64,000 bases of DNA from Deltaproteobacteria bacterium. Its GTDB lineage: Bacteria; Desulfobacterota; Syntrophia; Syntrophales; UBA5619. The notes beneath the pieces were generated by a model. It was not told the origin of the DNA. It did no database searches and saw only the letters and a program-made list of their open reading frames with translations. Position numbers and translations under genes: made by a program. Location: NCBI GenBank assembly GCA_021372695.1, contig JAJFTY010000038.1, forward strand, positions 61,946 to 125,945, read 5' to 3'. Of the stretch, positions 16,345 through 25,221 are shown piece after piece (the first letter of the stretch is position 1; the number at the start of each line of letters is the position of its first letter).

Positions 16345-18438
16345 CTATTTTCCGACTCTCCCGAGGAGTCTGTACAGGCGGATCAGTTCGGCGACACTCC
16401 AGGCCTGAGCGATGCAGCCGCCCGGTCTGTGGGGCGCATCCCCGTCGAAAACCTCCGAGACACTCCCGATTCCGGCCTCGACCAGGTGTCCCCGGAGGAA
16501 GGTCCGCAGGTGCCGCAGGAGATCTTCCCGCTCCTGCCCCGGATCCACGGCGACGCGGAGTGCAGCCTCGCCGAAGGCGCCCAGGAGCCACGGCCAGACG
16601 GTCCCCTGGTGGTAGGCGCCGTCCCGTTCGGCAGGATTTCCACGGTAGCGGCCCCGGTACGCAGGATCGCCGGGGGAGAGGGTGCGAAGGCCGCAGGGGG
16701 TGAGAAGCCGCTCCCGGACGGTCCGGACGACGGCGGCCTGCTCGGCGGGGTCGAGGGGAGAGTGGGGGAGCGAGACGGCGAAGATCTGGTTCGGCCGCAC
16801 GGCCCCATCCAGGATGCCGTCGCGGAAAACGTCACCGAGGCATCCCTCCGCCGCGTTCCAGAAGGTCTCGCGAAACGAACGGCGCAGAAGCGGGACGGGA
16901 TTGCGTCCGGGAAACGCCTCTTCACCGAATTCCACCGCAAGATCCCGGGTAAGGCAGAGGGCGTTGTACCAGAGGGCGTTGATCTCCACCGGAGCGCCGT
17001 GGCGCGGCGTGACGGGGATTCCCCCGACCGCGGCATCCATCCAGGTCAGGGCGGTGAGGCCATCCCCGGCGTGGAGGAGGCCCCGGCTGTCCATGCCGAT
17101 CCGGAATCGTGTTCCGCCCATGAATGCGTGGATGATCCGTTTCATGACGGGCCAGAAACGGGCGCGGATGAACTCCCGGTCGCCCGTGACCCGCAAAAGC
17201 TCCTGAACGGCCCGGAAATACCAGAGCGAGCTGTCCACGGTGTTGTAGGCCTCGGGGGTGCCGTCCGCGGAGAAGAAATTGGGCAGGAGGCCGTCCCGCT
17301 CGTGCCGGCCCACTTCCGTGAGGATTTCGATGCCCTCGGGGATGCGGCCGGATTCAAAGCATAACCCGGGGAGTGTGATCAGCGTGTCCCGCCCCCAGCT
17401 CTCGAACCAGGGGTAACCCGCGATGACGGCCGGCCTTCCCGACGGGGTCGTGATCAAAAACGCGCGTCCGGCGCTGAGCAGGGCAAGGAGGAACTCACGG
17501 TCTTCATCGCTGAAACCGGCGTCGCCGGCGATCCCCTCGGCTTGCCGCAGGCCCGGCGTACAGTGCAAAGAGGGCTCAACCTTCGGGTGGACCGGGGATG
17601 TCCCGCATCCTGGGGAGTCTTGCGAGCTATAAGCCACCCGCCTGTCTGCTGCCTGTTCCCGACCTCGCCTGATGACTTCGGTCTTCCACATCGCGACGGG
17701 ATCTCCCACCAGGGGACGGCAGGAGACGGAAAGGATGATCGTGCATCTCCTCTCGGCTGGAATTTCCAGAATTCCCGAAAGGAAGAGGTCCTCCTCCCAG
17801 TCGAAACCCCGCTCCCGTTCCTCCATGTATTGAAAGCGGTTGTACCAGACGGGGGAGGCGGTGAACCGCGACACCCGGGAGGTCTGGAAGAAAAGAGGCG
17901 GCATCCCTGCGTAGGGTTCGATCCGAAAACCGTTTTCGATCCCCTCCGTCCGGGTGCGCAGGAAGGGATTTTCGCGGGCGAGTTGATGAATCCCCCGGAA
18001 GGCGAGAAACGGTTTTACGCGGAGGAGGCTGCCCTTCGGGCACCGGTCCAGATCGTAACGGACGAGAAGAATCCCCTTCTGCCGGGGCATGAGGATCGAT
18101 TTTGTCACGCAGGCTCCACCTGCCCGATAGATGAAACGGGGATAGAGGTCGAGCAGGAACTCTCGGAGGAGCGGCGGCCCTGGGGGAAAGAGGAGACCGG
18201 GATAGCGGTGGGAGCTGAAGAAGTATTCCTTACCGTCTGCAAGAAGGGAGTCCTCCAGTTTGGAGAGCAGCAGATAGCGGCCCTGGGGCTTCCGGAGATT
18301 GGCCACGTGCAGGCCGTGATACCGCCGGGTATGACGATTCTCGATCGTGCTCGAGGCATACCCTCCCCAACCGTCGGTCTCCAGCCACTCCCGGTCGTCG
18401 TCCGGAGAGCCGGTTTCTTCCAGGTTGATTCGGATCAT
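16345..18438 (-). CDS. Glycogen debranching enzyme (GDE N-terminal domain plus GH133 amylo-1,6-glucosidase)
   Basis: The 697-aa protein starts with the bacterial/archaeal GDE N-terminal domain (WLETDGWGGYASSTIENRHTRRYHGL) and continues into the (alpha/alpha)6 catalytic domain with YPWFESWGRDTLITLPG and a C-terminal block NPAERDGAYHQGTVWPWLLG. Such enzymes hydrolyse alpha-1,6 branch points of glycogen. The ATG at 18438 is preceded by GGAGGGCCCTTC; upstream codons are discarded. It is the first gene of the minus-strand glycogen operon and so the promoter should lie between it and lolA. No ADP-glucose pyrophosphorylase or canonical GlgB is present in the operon. Confidence 0.9.
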   Translation of the reverse strand: MIRINLEETGSPDDDREWLETDGWGGYASSTIENRHTRRYHGLHVANLRKPQGRYLLLSKLEDSLLADGKEYFFSSHRYPGLLFPPGPPLLREFLLDLYPRFIYRAGGACVTKSILMPRQKGILLVRYDLDRCPKGSLLRVKPFLAFRGIHQLARENPFLRTRTEGIENGFRIEPYAGMPPLFFQTSRVSRFTASPVWYNRFQYMEERERGFDWEEDLFLSGILEIPAERRCTIILSVSCRPLVGDPVAMWKTEVIRRGREQAADRRVAYSSQDSPGCGTSPVHPKVEPSLHCTPGLRQAEGIAGDAGFSDEDREFLLALLSAGRAFLITTPSGRPAVIAGYPWFESWGRDTLITLPGLCFESGRIPEGIEILTEVGRHERDGLLPNFFSADGTPEAYNTVDSSLWYFRAVQELLRVTGDREFIRARFWPVMKRIIHAFMGGTRFRIGMDSRGLLHAGDGLTALTWMDAAVGGIPVTPRHGAPVEINALWYNALCLTRDLAVEFGEEAFPGRNPVPLLRRSFRETFWNAAEGCLGDVFRDGILDGAVRPNQIFAVSLPHSPLDPAEQAAVVRTVRERLLTPCGLRTLSPGDPAYRGRYRGNPAERDGAYHQGTVWPWLLGAFGEAALRVAVDPGQEREDLLRHLRTFLRGHLVEAGIGSVSEVFDGDAPHRPGGCIAQAWSVAELIRLYRLLGRVGK

Positions 18439-18453
18439 GAAGGGCCCTCCTAC

Positions 18454-18475
18454 CAGGCTGTTGACCGGGAGCGCA
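18454..18475. repeat. Short dispersed repeat, copy 2
   Basis: The 22-bp stretch beginning CAGGCTGTTGACCGGG and ending GCGCA occurs here and at 2426-2447 with one difference. Both copies are intergenic. Significance is unknown. Confidence 0.5.
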
Positions 18476-18564
18476 ACCTGCAATCCCCTCCTTGGGGGGC
18501 GGGGATCAGGGGCGCAATGAAAAGCGGTGGCTTCCTCGCCGGGAAGCCCCGCCTTTTCAGCACG

Positions 18565-19389
18565 CTACTGGGGCATATTGACGACTTCGACGCCGGCAGG
18601 CGGCTTGAAGGTGAAGAACTTGTCCGAAACCCCAGTGTTCGTCCGGATATCGCTGAAGCGGAGGCGCGTCGTATTGCCGTAGTCGTCGTTGAAGCGGCAC
18701 TGGATGATCTGGAAGGTCTTTGCGTCAATGGTCAGGTGAAGCCGGTCGATGCCGGTTCCCTTCTCTTTCGCCGTCAAGGTGAGCAGATAGTTTCCCTCTT
18801 CGTCCTGAGGGTTGTCGCGGGGAAAGCGGAGCTGAAAATCTTCGGCGAGTTTGCCGATGCCGGAGAGGAACTTGACGGCCATTCTGGACCGGTAGACGTC
18901 GTCCGCATTCTGGACGTAGACCATCCGGTCCTCGGCGACGTAAAGCCAGGCCGTCCTGGCGTTGATGACCAGTTTCTTCTCCTTCGGTTTCGTATAATCC
19001 CACAACATCATGTTTGGGTTCTTGATCCACACCGTGCCTTCTTCCCGCTCGGTCTTCTTCATCGACTTGATCGTCACCTCCTGGATGAACCGGCACTTCA
19101 GATCGGTCGTTTTTTCGTAGACCTCCTGCGTCTTTGCGGCCAGTTGCTCCAGGGAGAGAGTTTCGGCGCAGATCGCCGGGGCCGGAAAGGCAGAAATCGC
19201 CGTCCACAGGAGGATGGCGATGCCTGCTTTCCGGAGGGTGGAAATGCGACTCTGCCCGCCGGGAAAAAAGTGGTTCCGGCAGTGCGAAAGCGGCACATAT
19301 TTTGATGGCGGTTTATAACTCCGCAATAAGGGGCCGTAAATGGCCCCCGAAAGGCTATTATTTTGTAACATACTGGAATCACACAACAT
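18565..19389 (-). CDS. lolA: Outer-membrane lipoprotein carrier protein LolA
   Basis: The mature part matches LolA, the periplasmic chaperone that moves lipoproteins from LolCDE to the outer membrane. Typical segments are DLKCRFIQEVTIKSM, GTVWIKNPNMMLWDYTKPKEK, and the C-terminal block with TRLRFSDIRTNTGVSDKFFTFKPPAGVEVV. A Sec signal peptide core (AGIAILLWTAISAFPAPAICA) sits about 55 residues from the first ATG at 19389, which is too deep, so the true start is probably further in; GTG at 19296 is one option but has no clear ribosome-binding site. The usual neighbour ftsK is absent. The gene lies between the ilvE and glycogen genes on the same strand. Confidence 0.85.
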   Translation of the reverse strand: MLCDSSMLQNNSLSGAIYGPLLRSYKPPSKYVPLSHCRNHFFPGGQSRISTLRKAGIAILLWTAISAFPAPAICAETLSLEQLAAKTQEVYEKTTDLKCRFIQEVTIKSMKKTEREEGTVWIKNPNMMLWDYTKPKEKKLVINARTAWLYVAEDRMVYVQNADDVYRSRMAVKFLSGIGKLAEDFQLRFPRDNPQDEEGNYLLTLTAKEKGTGIDRLHLTIDAKTFQIIQCRFNDDYGNTTRLRFSDIRTNTGVSDKFFTFKPPAGVEVVNMPQ

Positions 19390-19451
19390 ATGTACTGCCT
19401 ACACCTTATGCAAATCGGTAGAAAATCGTGACATTTGAAGAGTTACGGAAG

Positions 19452-19496
19452 CTGTCCACAGCTTTGTCCACAGCTCTCTCCACATCTCTGTGGATT
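19452..19496. repeat. 12-bp tandem repeats resembling DnaA boxes
   Basis: Three head-to-tail 12-mers, CTGTCCACAGCT, TTGTCCACAGCT and CTCTCCACATCT, are followed in phase by CTGTGGATTCCC, which contains the same box inverted (AATCCACAG). Each repeat contains a sequence one or two bases from the DnaA consensus TTATCCACA. They lie in the 155-bp gap between ilvE and lolA. Confidence 0.6.
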
Positions 19497-19544
19497 CCCC
19501 TCTCAAGTTCCCGGATCAAGGGAAATATCGGATCGATCCCCCGA

Positions 19545-20621
19545 TCAATCCGAGATCTTCATGCTCCATCCGAAGGGGTCGTCCTTCATTCCGTACTGGA
19601 TCTGGAGGACCTCGTTGTAGAGCTGCTCCGTCAGTGCCCCGGTCTTCCCGCCATTGATGGCATGTTCCGCCCCGCGGTAGTAAATATGGCCAACCGGCGA
19701 GACGACGGCAGCCGTTCCCGAGGCGAAGGCCTCGCGCAGTGTGCCGGCAGCCATCGCATCCATCACCTCATCCATGGAGAGTTTTCGTTCCGAGACCTTG
19801 ACACCCCAGCTCTTGGCGAGTTGGATGACCGAGTCGCGCGTTATGCCGGGAAGGATCGTTCCGGTCAGGGGGGCGGTGATCAACTCGTCCCCGATCATGA
19901 AAAACATGTTGCTCGTCCCGACCTCTTCAACATATCTCCGTTCGATCGGATCGAGCCACAGGACCTGCGTATAGCCCATATTCTTCGCGATCTCACCCGC
20001 ATAGAGACTCGCTGCATAGTTGCCGCCGGCCTTGCAGTATCCGGTTCCGCCCGGGACGGACCGGCAGTATTCCTCGGTGACGTAGATCTTGGTCGGCGCA
20101 AATCCTTCGGGATAGTAGGCGCCGACCGGTCCCATGAGGATGAAGAAAAGGTACTGATTCGCCGGGTGCACGCCGAGGGCCGCTTCTGTGGCGATCATGG
20201 TCGGCCGGATGTAGGCGGATGTGCCGCTGCCGTGCGGGAGCCACTCCCTGTCGAGGAGGATCAGTTTCTTCAGCGCTTCGAGGAAGAACCCCTCGTCGAT
20301 CTGCGGCATGCAGAGCCGCTCCGCCGAGACGTTCATCCGCCGGATATTCTCCATGGGCCGGAACAGATAGATACCCCCGCCCTTTCCGCGGTAGGCCTTC
20401 ATCCCCTCGAAAATCTCCTGGGCGTAGTGAAGGCACATGGCCGTCGGGTCGAGTTGGAGCGCACGGTAGGGTTCGACCAGCGGGTCATGCCAGCCCCGGC
20501 CCTTATTGTAGGTCATGGTGAAGAAATGGTCGGTGAAGATCTTTCCAAAGCCCAGCTTCGATTCGTCGGTGGGTTTCGCCTTCCTTTTTTCAGGGGGAAC
20601 CTGAACAACCTTGATTTCCAT
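19545..20621 (-). CDS. ilvE: Branched-chain amino-acid aminotransferase
   Basis: The 358-aa protein is a fold-type IV PLP aminotransferase of the long (BCAT type II, mammalian-like) branch. Recognisable are YAQEIFEGMKAYRGKGG, RPMENIRRMNVSAERLCMP and the PLP-lysine segment GYCKAGGNYAASL, followed by QVLWLD and the phosphate-binding GTILPGITRDSVI. It transfers amino groups between glutamate and the keto acids of Val, Leu and Ile in the cytoplasm. AAGGAGAGACGAATT upstream of the ATG at 20621 supports the start. It is located 60 bp downstream of the ComM/YifB gene on the same strand. Confidence 0.93.
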   Translation of the reverse strand: MEIKVVQVPPEKRKAKPTDESKLGFGKIFTDHFFTMTYNKGRGWHDPLVEPYRALQLDPTAMCLHYAQEIFEGMKAYRGKGGGIYLFRPMENIRRMNVSAERLCMPQIDEGFFLEALKKLILLDREWLPHGSGTSAYIRPTMIATEAALGVHPANQYLFFILMGPVGAYYPEGFAPTKIYVTEEYCRSVPGGTGYCKAGGNYAASLYAGEIAKNMGYTQVLWLDPIERRYVEEVGTSNMFFMIGDELITAPLTGTILPGITRDSVIQLAKSWGVKVSERKLSMDEVMDAMAAGTLREAFASGTAAVVSPVGHIYYRGAEHAINGGKTGALTEQLYNEVLQIQYGMKDDPFGWSMKISD

Positions 20622-20680
20622 AATTCGTCTCTCCTTAAATGAAAATATCCCATGGGATAATGAGTAATGGCCGTTCCTTA

Positions 20681-22213
20681 TCACCAAATCAGCCGGCGAT
20701 CAAGGCTTCTGTACTGGATGGCTTCGGCCACGTGGGAGGAACGGAGCTCGGCGTCCCCTTCCAGGTCGGCGATGGTGCGCGCGACCTTCAGGATCCGGCT
20801 GTGGGCGCGGGCGGAGAGACCCAGCCGATCGACGGCCATTTCGATAAGCTGCCGGGAATCTTCGTCGATGGGGCAGGCGGTGCGGACCTGGCGGTCGGTC
20901 ATCCGGGCATTGAACAGGGTTTCGCTGTCCGGAAAGCGATGCTTCTGGATATCGCGGGCCTTTTCAATCCGGGCCCTGATCGTGGCGGAGCCTTCGGACG
21001 CCTCCGCGGCCGAGAGATCCCGGTAGCGGACCGAGGGCACCTCGACATGGATGTCGATGCGGTCCAGGAGAGGGCCGGAGATCCTTCCCTGGTACTGGCG
21101 GATCTGCTGGGGCGTGCAGCGGCAGGGATGGCGACTGTCGCCGAGGTAACCGCAGGGGCAGGGGTTCATGGCCGCAACGAGCATGAAGCGGGCGGGATAG
21201 GTGGCTGTCTGGGCAGAGCGGGTGATCGTGACCTTGCCGTCCTCGAGAGGCTGGCGCAGCGCCTCGATCACGTCCTTCCGGAACTCCGGAAGCTCGTCGA
21301 GAAAAAGGACCCCGTGATGGGCGAGGCTGATCTCGCCCGGCCGCGGGAGATGGCCGCCGCCGACCAGACCCGCGTCGGAAATCGTATGGTGCGGTGCGCG
21401 GAAGGGGCGGGTCCCCAGGAGCGCCTCCTTCCGGTCGAGCAGGCCGGCGACGGAATAGATCTTCGTCGTTTCGATGGCTTCCGGCAGGGAGAGGTCGGGG
21501 ATGATCGTCACGAGCCTCTGGGCGAGCATGGTCTTGCCGGAGCCCGGGGGGCCGATCATCAACACATTATGCGAACCGGCCACGGCGACTTCGAGGGCGC
21601 GTTTGGCCTGCTCCTGGCCGTGGATCTCACTGAAATCGAAAGGGTAGTCGCGGCTCCGGCGGAAAAGGTCCGCAAGATCGACGTGGAGAGGTGCGACCTC
21701 CATCCGCCCGCCGAGAAACTCCACAACCTCCGAGAGCGTGCCCACGGGGATGACGTCGATCCCCTCTACCATCGCCGCCTCGGCGCCGTTTTCCCGCGGA
21801 ACGATGATGCCCCGGATGCCCAGGGCTTTGGCCGCGAAGGCCGCGGGGAGGGTGCCGCGAATCCCCTTCACCGTGCCGTCCAGCGAAAGCTCGCCCAGGA
21901 TGAGATAATCGGCAAGCGGCCGGGAGGGCAGAAGGTCCTGGGCGGAGAGGAGCGCCACGGCGATGGGAAGGTCGAAGGCCGTGCCCTCCTTTTTAATGTC
22001 GGCGGGGGCCAGGTTCACGGTGACGTGGTGTCCGGGGAAGGGGTAGCCGGAGTTCTTGACGGCGGCTTTGATCCGGTCCTTGCTCTCCCGCACGGCGACG
22101 TCCGGCAGGCCCACCGTTGAAAAGAGGGGGAGACCGGCGGAAAGATCGACCTCAACGGTCACGGGATGGGAGTCGATGCCGACGACGGTGCTGCTGATGG
22201 CCTTGACGATCAA
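20681..22213 (-). CDS. comM: YifB/ComM family Mg-chelatase-like AAA+ ATPase
   Basis: The 510-aa protein has the full ComM architecture: a Lon-protease-like N-terminal fold (residues 1 to about 165), an AAA+ module with Walker A GPPGSGKTML and Walker B GVLFLDELPEF, a cysteine-rich insert NPCPCGYLGDSRHPCRC and a C-terminal Mg-chelatase-like helical domain. ComM is a hexameric helicase that promotes branch migration during natural transformation; many non-competent bacteria also carry it. I place the start at a TTG (22213), because AAAGGAGG lies at ideal spacing before it and the encoded MIVKAISSTVVGID is the normal family N-terminus; ATG starts upstream add unrelated sequence. Confidence 0.88.
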   Translation of the reverse strand: MIVKAISSTVVGIDSHPVTVEVDLSAGLPLFSTVGLPDVAVRESKDRIKAAVKNSGYPFPGHHVTVNLAPADIKKEGTAFDLPIAVALLSAQDLLPSRPLADYLILGELSLDGTVKGIRGTLPAAFAAKALGIRGIIVPRENGAEAAMVEGIDVIPVGTLSEVVEFLGGRMEVAPLHVDLADLFRRSRDYPFDFSEIHGQEQAKRALEVAVAGSHNVLMIGPPGSGKTMLAQRLVTIIPDLSLPEAIETTKIYSVAGLLDRKEALLGTRPFRAPHHTISDAGLVGGGHLPRPGEISLAHHGVLFLDELPEFRKDVIEALRQPLEDGKVTITRSAQTATYPARFMLVAAMNPCPCGYLGDSRHPCRCTPQQIRQYQGRISGPLLDRIDIHVEVPSVRYRDLSAAEASEGSATIRARIEKARDIQKHRFPDSETLFNARMTDRQVRTACPIDEDSRQLIEMAVDRLGLSARAHSRILKVARTIADLEGDAELRSSHVAEAIQYRSLDRRLIW

Positions 22214-22449
22214 GCGGATGCCTCCTTTGCGGCTATACCGTCTTGTGTGCAAAACCTTCATTCCTGCGGGAGCGGATGTGGGCAGACCGGGTTCGAAACC
22301 CGGGGTGATCATAAACAGGAACCCCTTTTCCCGCAAGCGATATTTCTCATTCCGAGGCCGTCCGGCTCCTCTGAAAGGGTACCCGTCTGAGCGGCGCTTG
22401 CCTTCGGCCGACGACGGGGCTACACATTGACTATTCCTATGAGCAGCTT

Positions 22450-22502
22450 TGACGACTTCGTCATCAGTCGAAAATCCACCCCGACCTTTCACGAAGCCGT
22501 CA
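22450..22502. mobile_element. Minimal (53-bp) copy of the inverted-repeat element family
   Basis: The ends 22450-22470 and 22482-22502 (inverted) match the terminal repeats of the element at 3015-3167 at roughly three quarters of positions or better (they begin TGACGACTTCGT and TGACGGCTTCGT). The flanks are GCTT (22446-22449) and GCTT (22503-22506), again a 4-bp duplication. The palindromic centre is missing. In the wider gap 22214-22670 there is also an isolated T-arm-like stem-loop at 22287-22303, but no gene that I can support. Confidence 0.6.
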
Positions 22503-22670
22503 GCTTTGGAGTTGCAAATTCAACGTGTCTGTTGTACAGAGCGCCATCCCGGAGAGCGACGACGCAAGCTCTTCGGATGGCAAGTGAAATTTCTGGATCG
22601 AATCACGCGAAAAAAACGGAGAAGGGGCGGGCGCGGCTGCTGCATCGGACGACGGGTGGAGGGAAGAGAG

Positions 22671-24020
22671 ATGGGTAAATTATTCGGTACGGACGGGGTT
22701 CGGGGTGTAGCGAACGAGCATCCCATGACGGCGGAGATGGCGATGAACATCGGTCGGGCGACAGCCCATCTTTTCAAGAGGAGGGGCCATCAGCCGAAGA
22801 TCATCATCGGCAAGGACACGCGGCTGTCGGGCTACATGCTGGAGAATGCGCTGGTGTCGGGGATCTGCTCCATGGGGGTGAACGCCATATTGGTGGGGGT
22901 GATTCCGACGCCGGGGATTGCCTATCTGACCGGCAGCATGAGGGCGGACGCGGGGATCGTGATTTCGGCCTCGCACAACCCGTTCCAGGACAATGGGATC
23001 AAGATCTTCGGCAGCGAGGGGTTCAAGCTTCCGGACGAGACGGAAGCTGCGATCGAGGAGCTGATCTTCGCCAACAACCTGCACACGCTCCACCCGTCGC
23101 CGACGGAGCTGGGGAAGGCCACGCGGATGGACGACGCCCGGGGCCGCTACATCGTCTTTTTGAAGCACACGTTTCCCAAGGAGTACTCGCTGGAGGGAAG
23201 CCGGATCGTCCTGGACTGCTCTCACGGGGCCACCTACCGGGTCGCCCCGGAGACATTCGCGGAGCTGGGGGCGGAGGTTTCGACCCTTTTCGACGAGCCG
23301 GACGGCCGGAACATCAACCTGAACTGCGGCTCTCAGCATCCGGAGGCGCTTGCGGAGGAGGTTCGCCGGACGCATGCGGACACAGGGTTCGCCTTCGACG
23401 GGGATGGGGACCGGCTGATCGCGGTGGATGAGACGGGGACGGTGCTGACCGGGGACCAGATCCTGGCCATCTGTGCGAACGTGATGAAGCAGGAGGGTCG
23501 GCTGTCGAGCAACCTGGTTGTCCGGACGGTGATGAGCAACATCGGGCTCTCCGTCGCTTTGCAGGCGCTCGGGATCGACTCGATCATGACGAAGGTGGGG
23601 GACCGGTATGTGCTCGAGGAGATGCAGGCGCGGGGAGCGGCGATCGGAGGCGAGGATTCGGGCCACCTGATCTTCCTGCAGCACCACACGACGGGGGACG
23701 GGATCATCACCGCCCTTCAGGTGGCCGCGGCGATGAAGAAGGCGGGGAAGCCGCTTTCGGAGCTGGCGAAGATCATGAAGGTCTTCCCCCAGGCGCTGAT
23801 CAACGTGAACGTGAAGTCGCGTCCGGAGATCGCGACGGTTCCCGAGATCGTGGCGGTGATCCGGGAGGTGGAGGGGAAACTGGGCGAGCAGGGGCGGGTT
23901 CTGGTCCGCTATTCGGGGACCCAGAACATGTGTCGGGTGATGGTGGAAGGACCCTCCCCGGAGACCACCGGCGGCTACTGCCGGCAGATCGCCGATATCG
24001 TCGAAAAAGCCCTGAATTGA
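22671..24020 (+). CDS. glmM: Phosphoglucosamine mutase
   Basis: The 449-aa protein converts glucosamine-6-phosphate to glucosamine-1-phosphate on the way to UDP-GlcNAc for peptidoglycan and LPS. It opens with GKLFGTDGVRGVAN; the phosphorylated serine is about Ser101 in ISASHNPFQDNGIKIFG, the metal loop is FAFDGDGDRLIAVD, the sugar-binding loop is GGEDSGHLIF, and the phosphate-binding loop near the end is VRYSGTQNMCRVM. These are all the domain landmarks of GlmM. The ATG at 22671 has GGAGGGAAGAG upstream. A NagB-like gene follows 73 bp downstream, so amino-sugar genes are clustered here. Confidence 0.95.
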   Translation: MGKLFGTDGVRGVANEHPMTAEMAMNIGRATAHLFKRRGHQPKIIIGKDTRLSGYMLENALVSGICSMGVNAILVGVIPTPGIAYLTGSMRADAGIVISASHNPFQDNGIKIFGSEGFKLPDETEAAIEELIFANNLHTLHPSPTELGKATRMDDARGRYIVFLKHTFPKEYSLEGSRIVLDCSHGATYRVAPETFAELGAEVSTLFDEPDGRNINLNCGSQHPEALAEEVRRTHADTGFAFDGDGDRLIAVDETGTVLTGDQILAICANVMKQEGRLSSNLVVRTVMSNIGLSVALQALGIDSIMTKVGDRYVLEEMQARGAAIGGEDSGHLIFLQHHTTGDGIITALQVAAAMKKAGKPLSELAKIMKVFPQALINVNVKSRPEIATVPEIVAVIREVEGKLGEQGRVLVRYSGTQNMCRVMVEGPSPETTGGYCRQIADIVEKALN

Positions 24021-24093
24021 AGATCCGGTAAACCCCCGGCATGTGCTCGTGGGCGGTTTGATGAAGAGAACCCTCGAAAATGGAGGAACGGAG

Positions 24094-25053
24094 ATGGCCT
24101 TTAGGATCATCGTTACCCGGAATTTCGAACAGATGAGCGAAGTCGCGGCAAAGGTTGTTCTGGATGGCATCACCGCCGGCCTGAATCGGAAGGAGGGCTT
24201 TACCCTGGGATTGGCCACGGGCAGCAGCCCGACGGGCCTCTATAAACACCTGGCCTCCGCGGCCAACGGCGGGATTTTCGACCCCGCGCGGGTCCGGAGT
24301 TTCAATCTCGACGAGTACGTCGGCCTTCCCGGCGAGAATGCCCAGCAGCGGGCCCTCCATCCGGAGAGTTACAGTTTCTTCATGATCCAGGAGCTTTTCG
24401 GGCTCCTGCGGAAAAAATTCCGGGAGGTGAACGTCCCGTGGGGGACGCTCATCGATCAGGCACGGCTCACCGCAGAGATGGAGAGCCATCCCGAGGATTG
24501 GAAGGCGGAGGGTGCGGACAAGGGGAAGTCGATCGTCATCCGGCCCGATGCCCGGTCGGAATACCTCGGCTGGGTCCGCCGGGAGATCCTGGATGCCTAT
24601 GGAGACAAGATCGGACGGACGGGCGGGATCGACCTCCAGGTGATCGGCGTCGGCGGCCGGGGCCACGTGGCGTTCCACGAATCGGGAATCCCCTTTGCGG
24701 GCAGCCGTGTGCTCCTGGTCCGTCTCGACGACAACACGGTTGGCAATGCCGTGACCGACGGCCACTTCGTGACCCGCGAGGAGAGCCCCCAATACGCCAT
24801 CTCCATGGGCGCCGAACTGGTCTATGGGGCGAAAACCGTTCTTCTGCTGGCCAGCGGCGGCCGGAAGACCGGCCCAATCGCCGAATCGATCCTCGGGGCT
24901 CCCTCTCCCATGGTCCCCATCTCCTACGGGCAGGTATACGCACAAAACGGCGGCCGGCTGATCTACGTGATCGATCGGGAAGCGGGGGCAGGCATCCTCG
25001 CGCAGGCGGACCAGGTCCGGCAAAAGGGAATCGAGATCGAGATCGTGGGATAA
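24094..25053 (+). CDS. Glucosamine-6-phosphate deaminase-like protein (NagB family)
   Basis: The 319-aa protein has NagB-type motifs: GLATGSSPTGLYKHL near residues 46-60, FNLDEYVGL near 70, and DLQVIGVGGRGHVAFHESG, equivalent to the GIGxDGHIAFNEP active-site loop. It would interconvert glucosamine-6-phosphate with fructose-6-phosphate and ammonia. It is about 50 residues longer than classical NagB, with an insert around WGTLIDQARLTAEME before the ribose-binding part, so substrate specificity is not certain. The start at 24094 is preceded by GGAGGAACGGAG; an ATG at 24061 is possible. Position after glmM fits amino-sugar metabolism. Confidence 0.8.
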   Translation: MAFRIIVTRNFEQMSEVAAKVVLDGITAGLNRKEGFTLGLATGSSPTGLYKHLASAANGGIFDPARVRSFNLDEYVGLPGENAQQRALHPESYSFFMIQELFGLLRKKFREVNVPWGTLIDQARLTAEMESHPEDWKAEGADKGKSIVIRPDARSEYLGWVRREILDAYGDKIGRTGGIDLQVIGVGGRGHVAFHESGIPFAGSRVLLVRLDDNTVGNAVTDGHFVTREESPQYAISMGAELVYGAKTVLLLASGGRKTGPIAESILGAPSPMVPISYGQVYAQNGGRLIYVIDREAGAGILAQADQVRQKGIEIEIVG

Positions 25054-25221
25054 GCTGTCCCGGATAGAAGTCCTCTCATGGTGTTGCAGGGGATCGGCGT
25101 CTCCGACCCCCTGCGGACATCCTGCCGCGGCCCTCGATGGTTGCGGGGAAGAGCGTCATTGCGGCCATGCTATGGCCGAACCGTCTGCCGGACCGCTCCG
25201 AATGAGACGGGGGTTTATCCC

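Noticed and set aside
19452..19496. Chromosomal origin of replication
   Set aside because: The DnaA-like boxes are few and degenerate, and there is no dnaA, dnaN, gidA or AT-rich unwinding region nearby.
22287..22303. tRNA-like T-arm (CCGGG-TTCGAAA-CCCGG)
   Set aside because: The stem-loop looks like a T-arm, but no matching acceptor stem, D-arm or anticodon arm is found on either strand at the needed distance.
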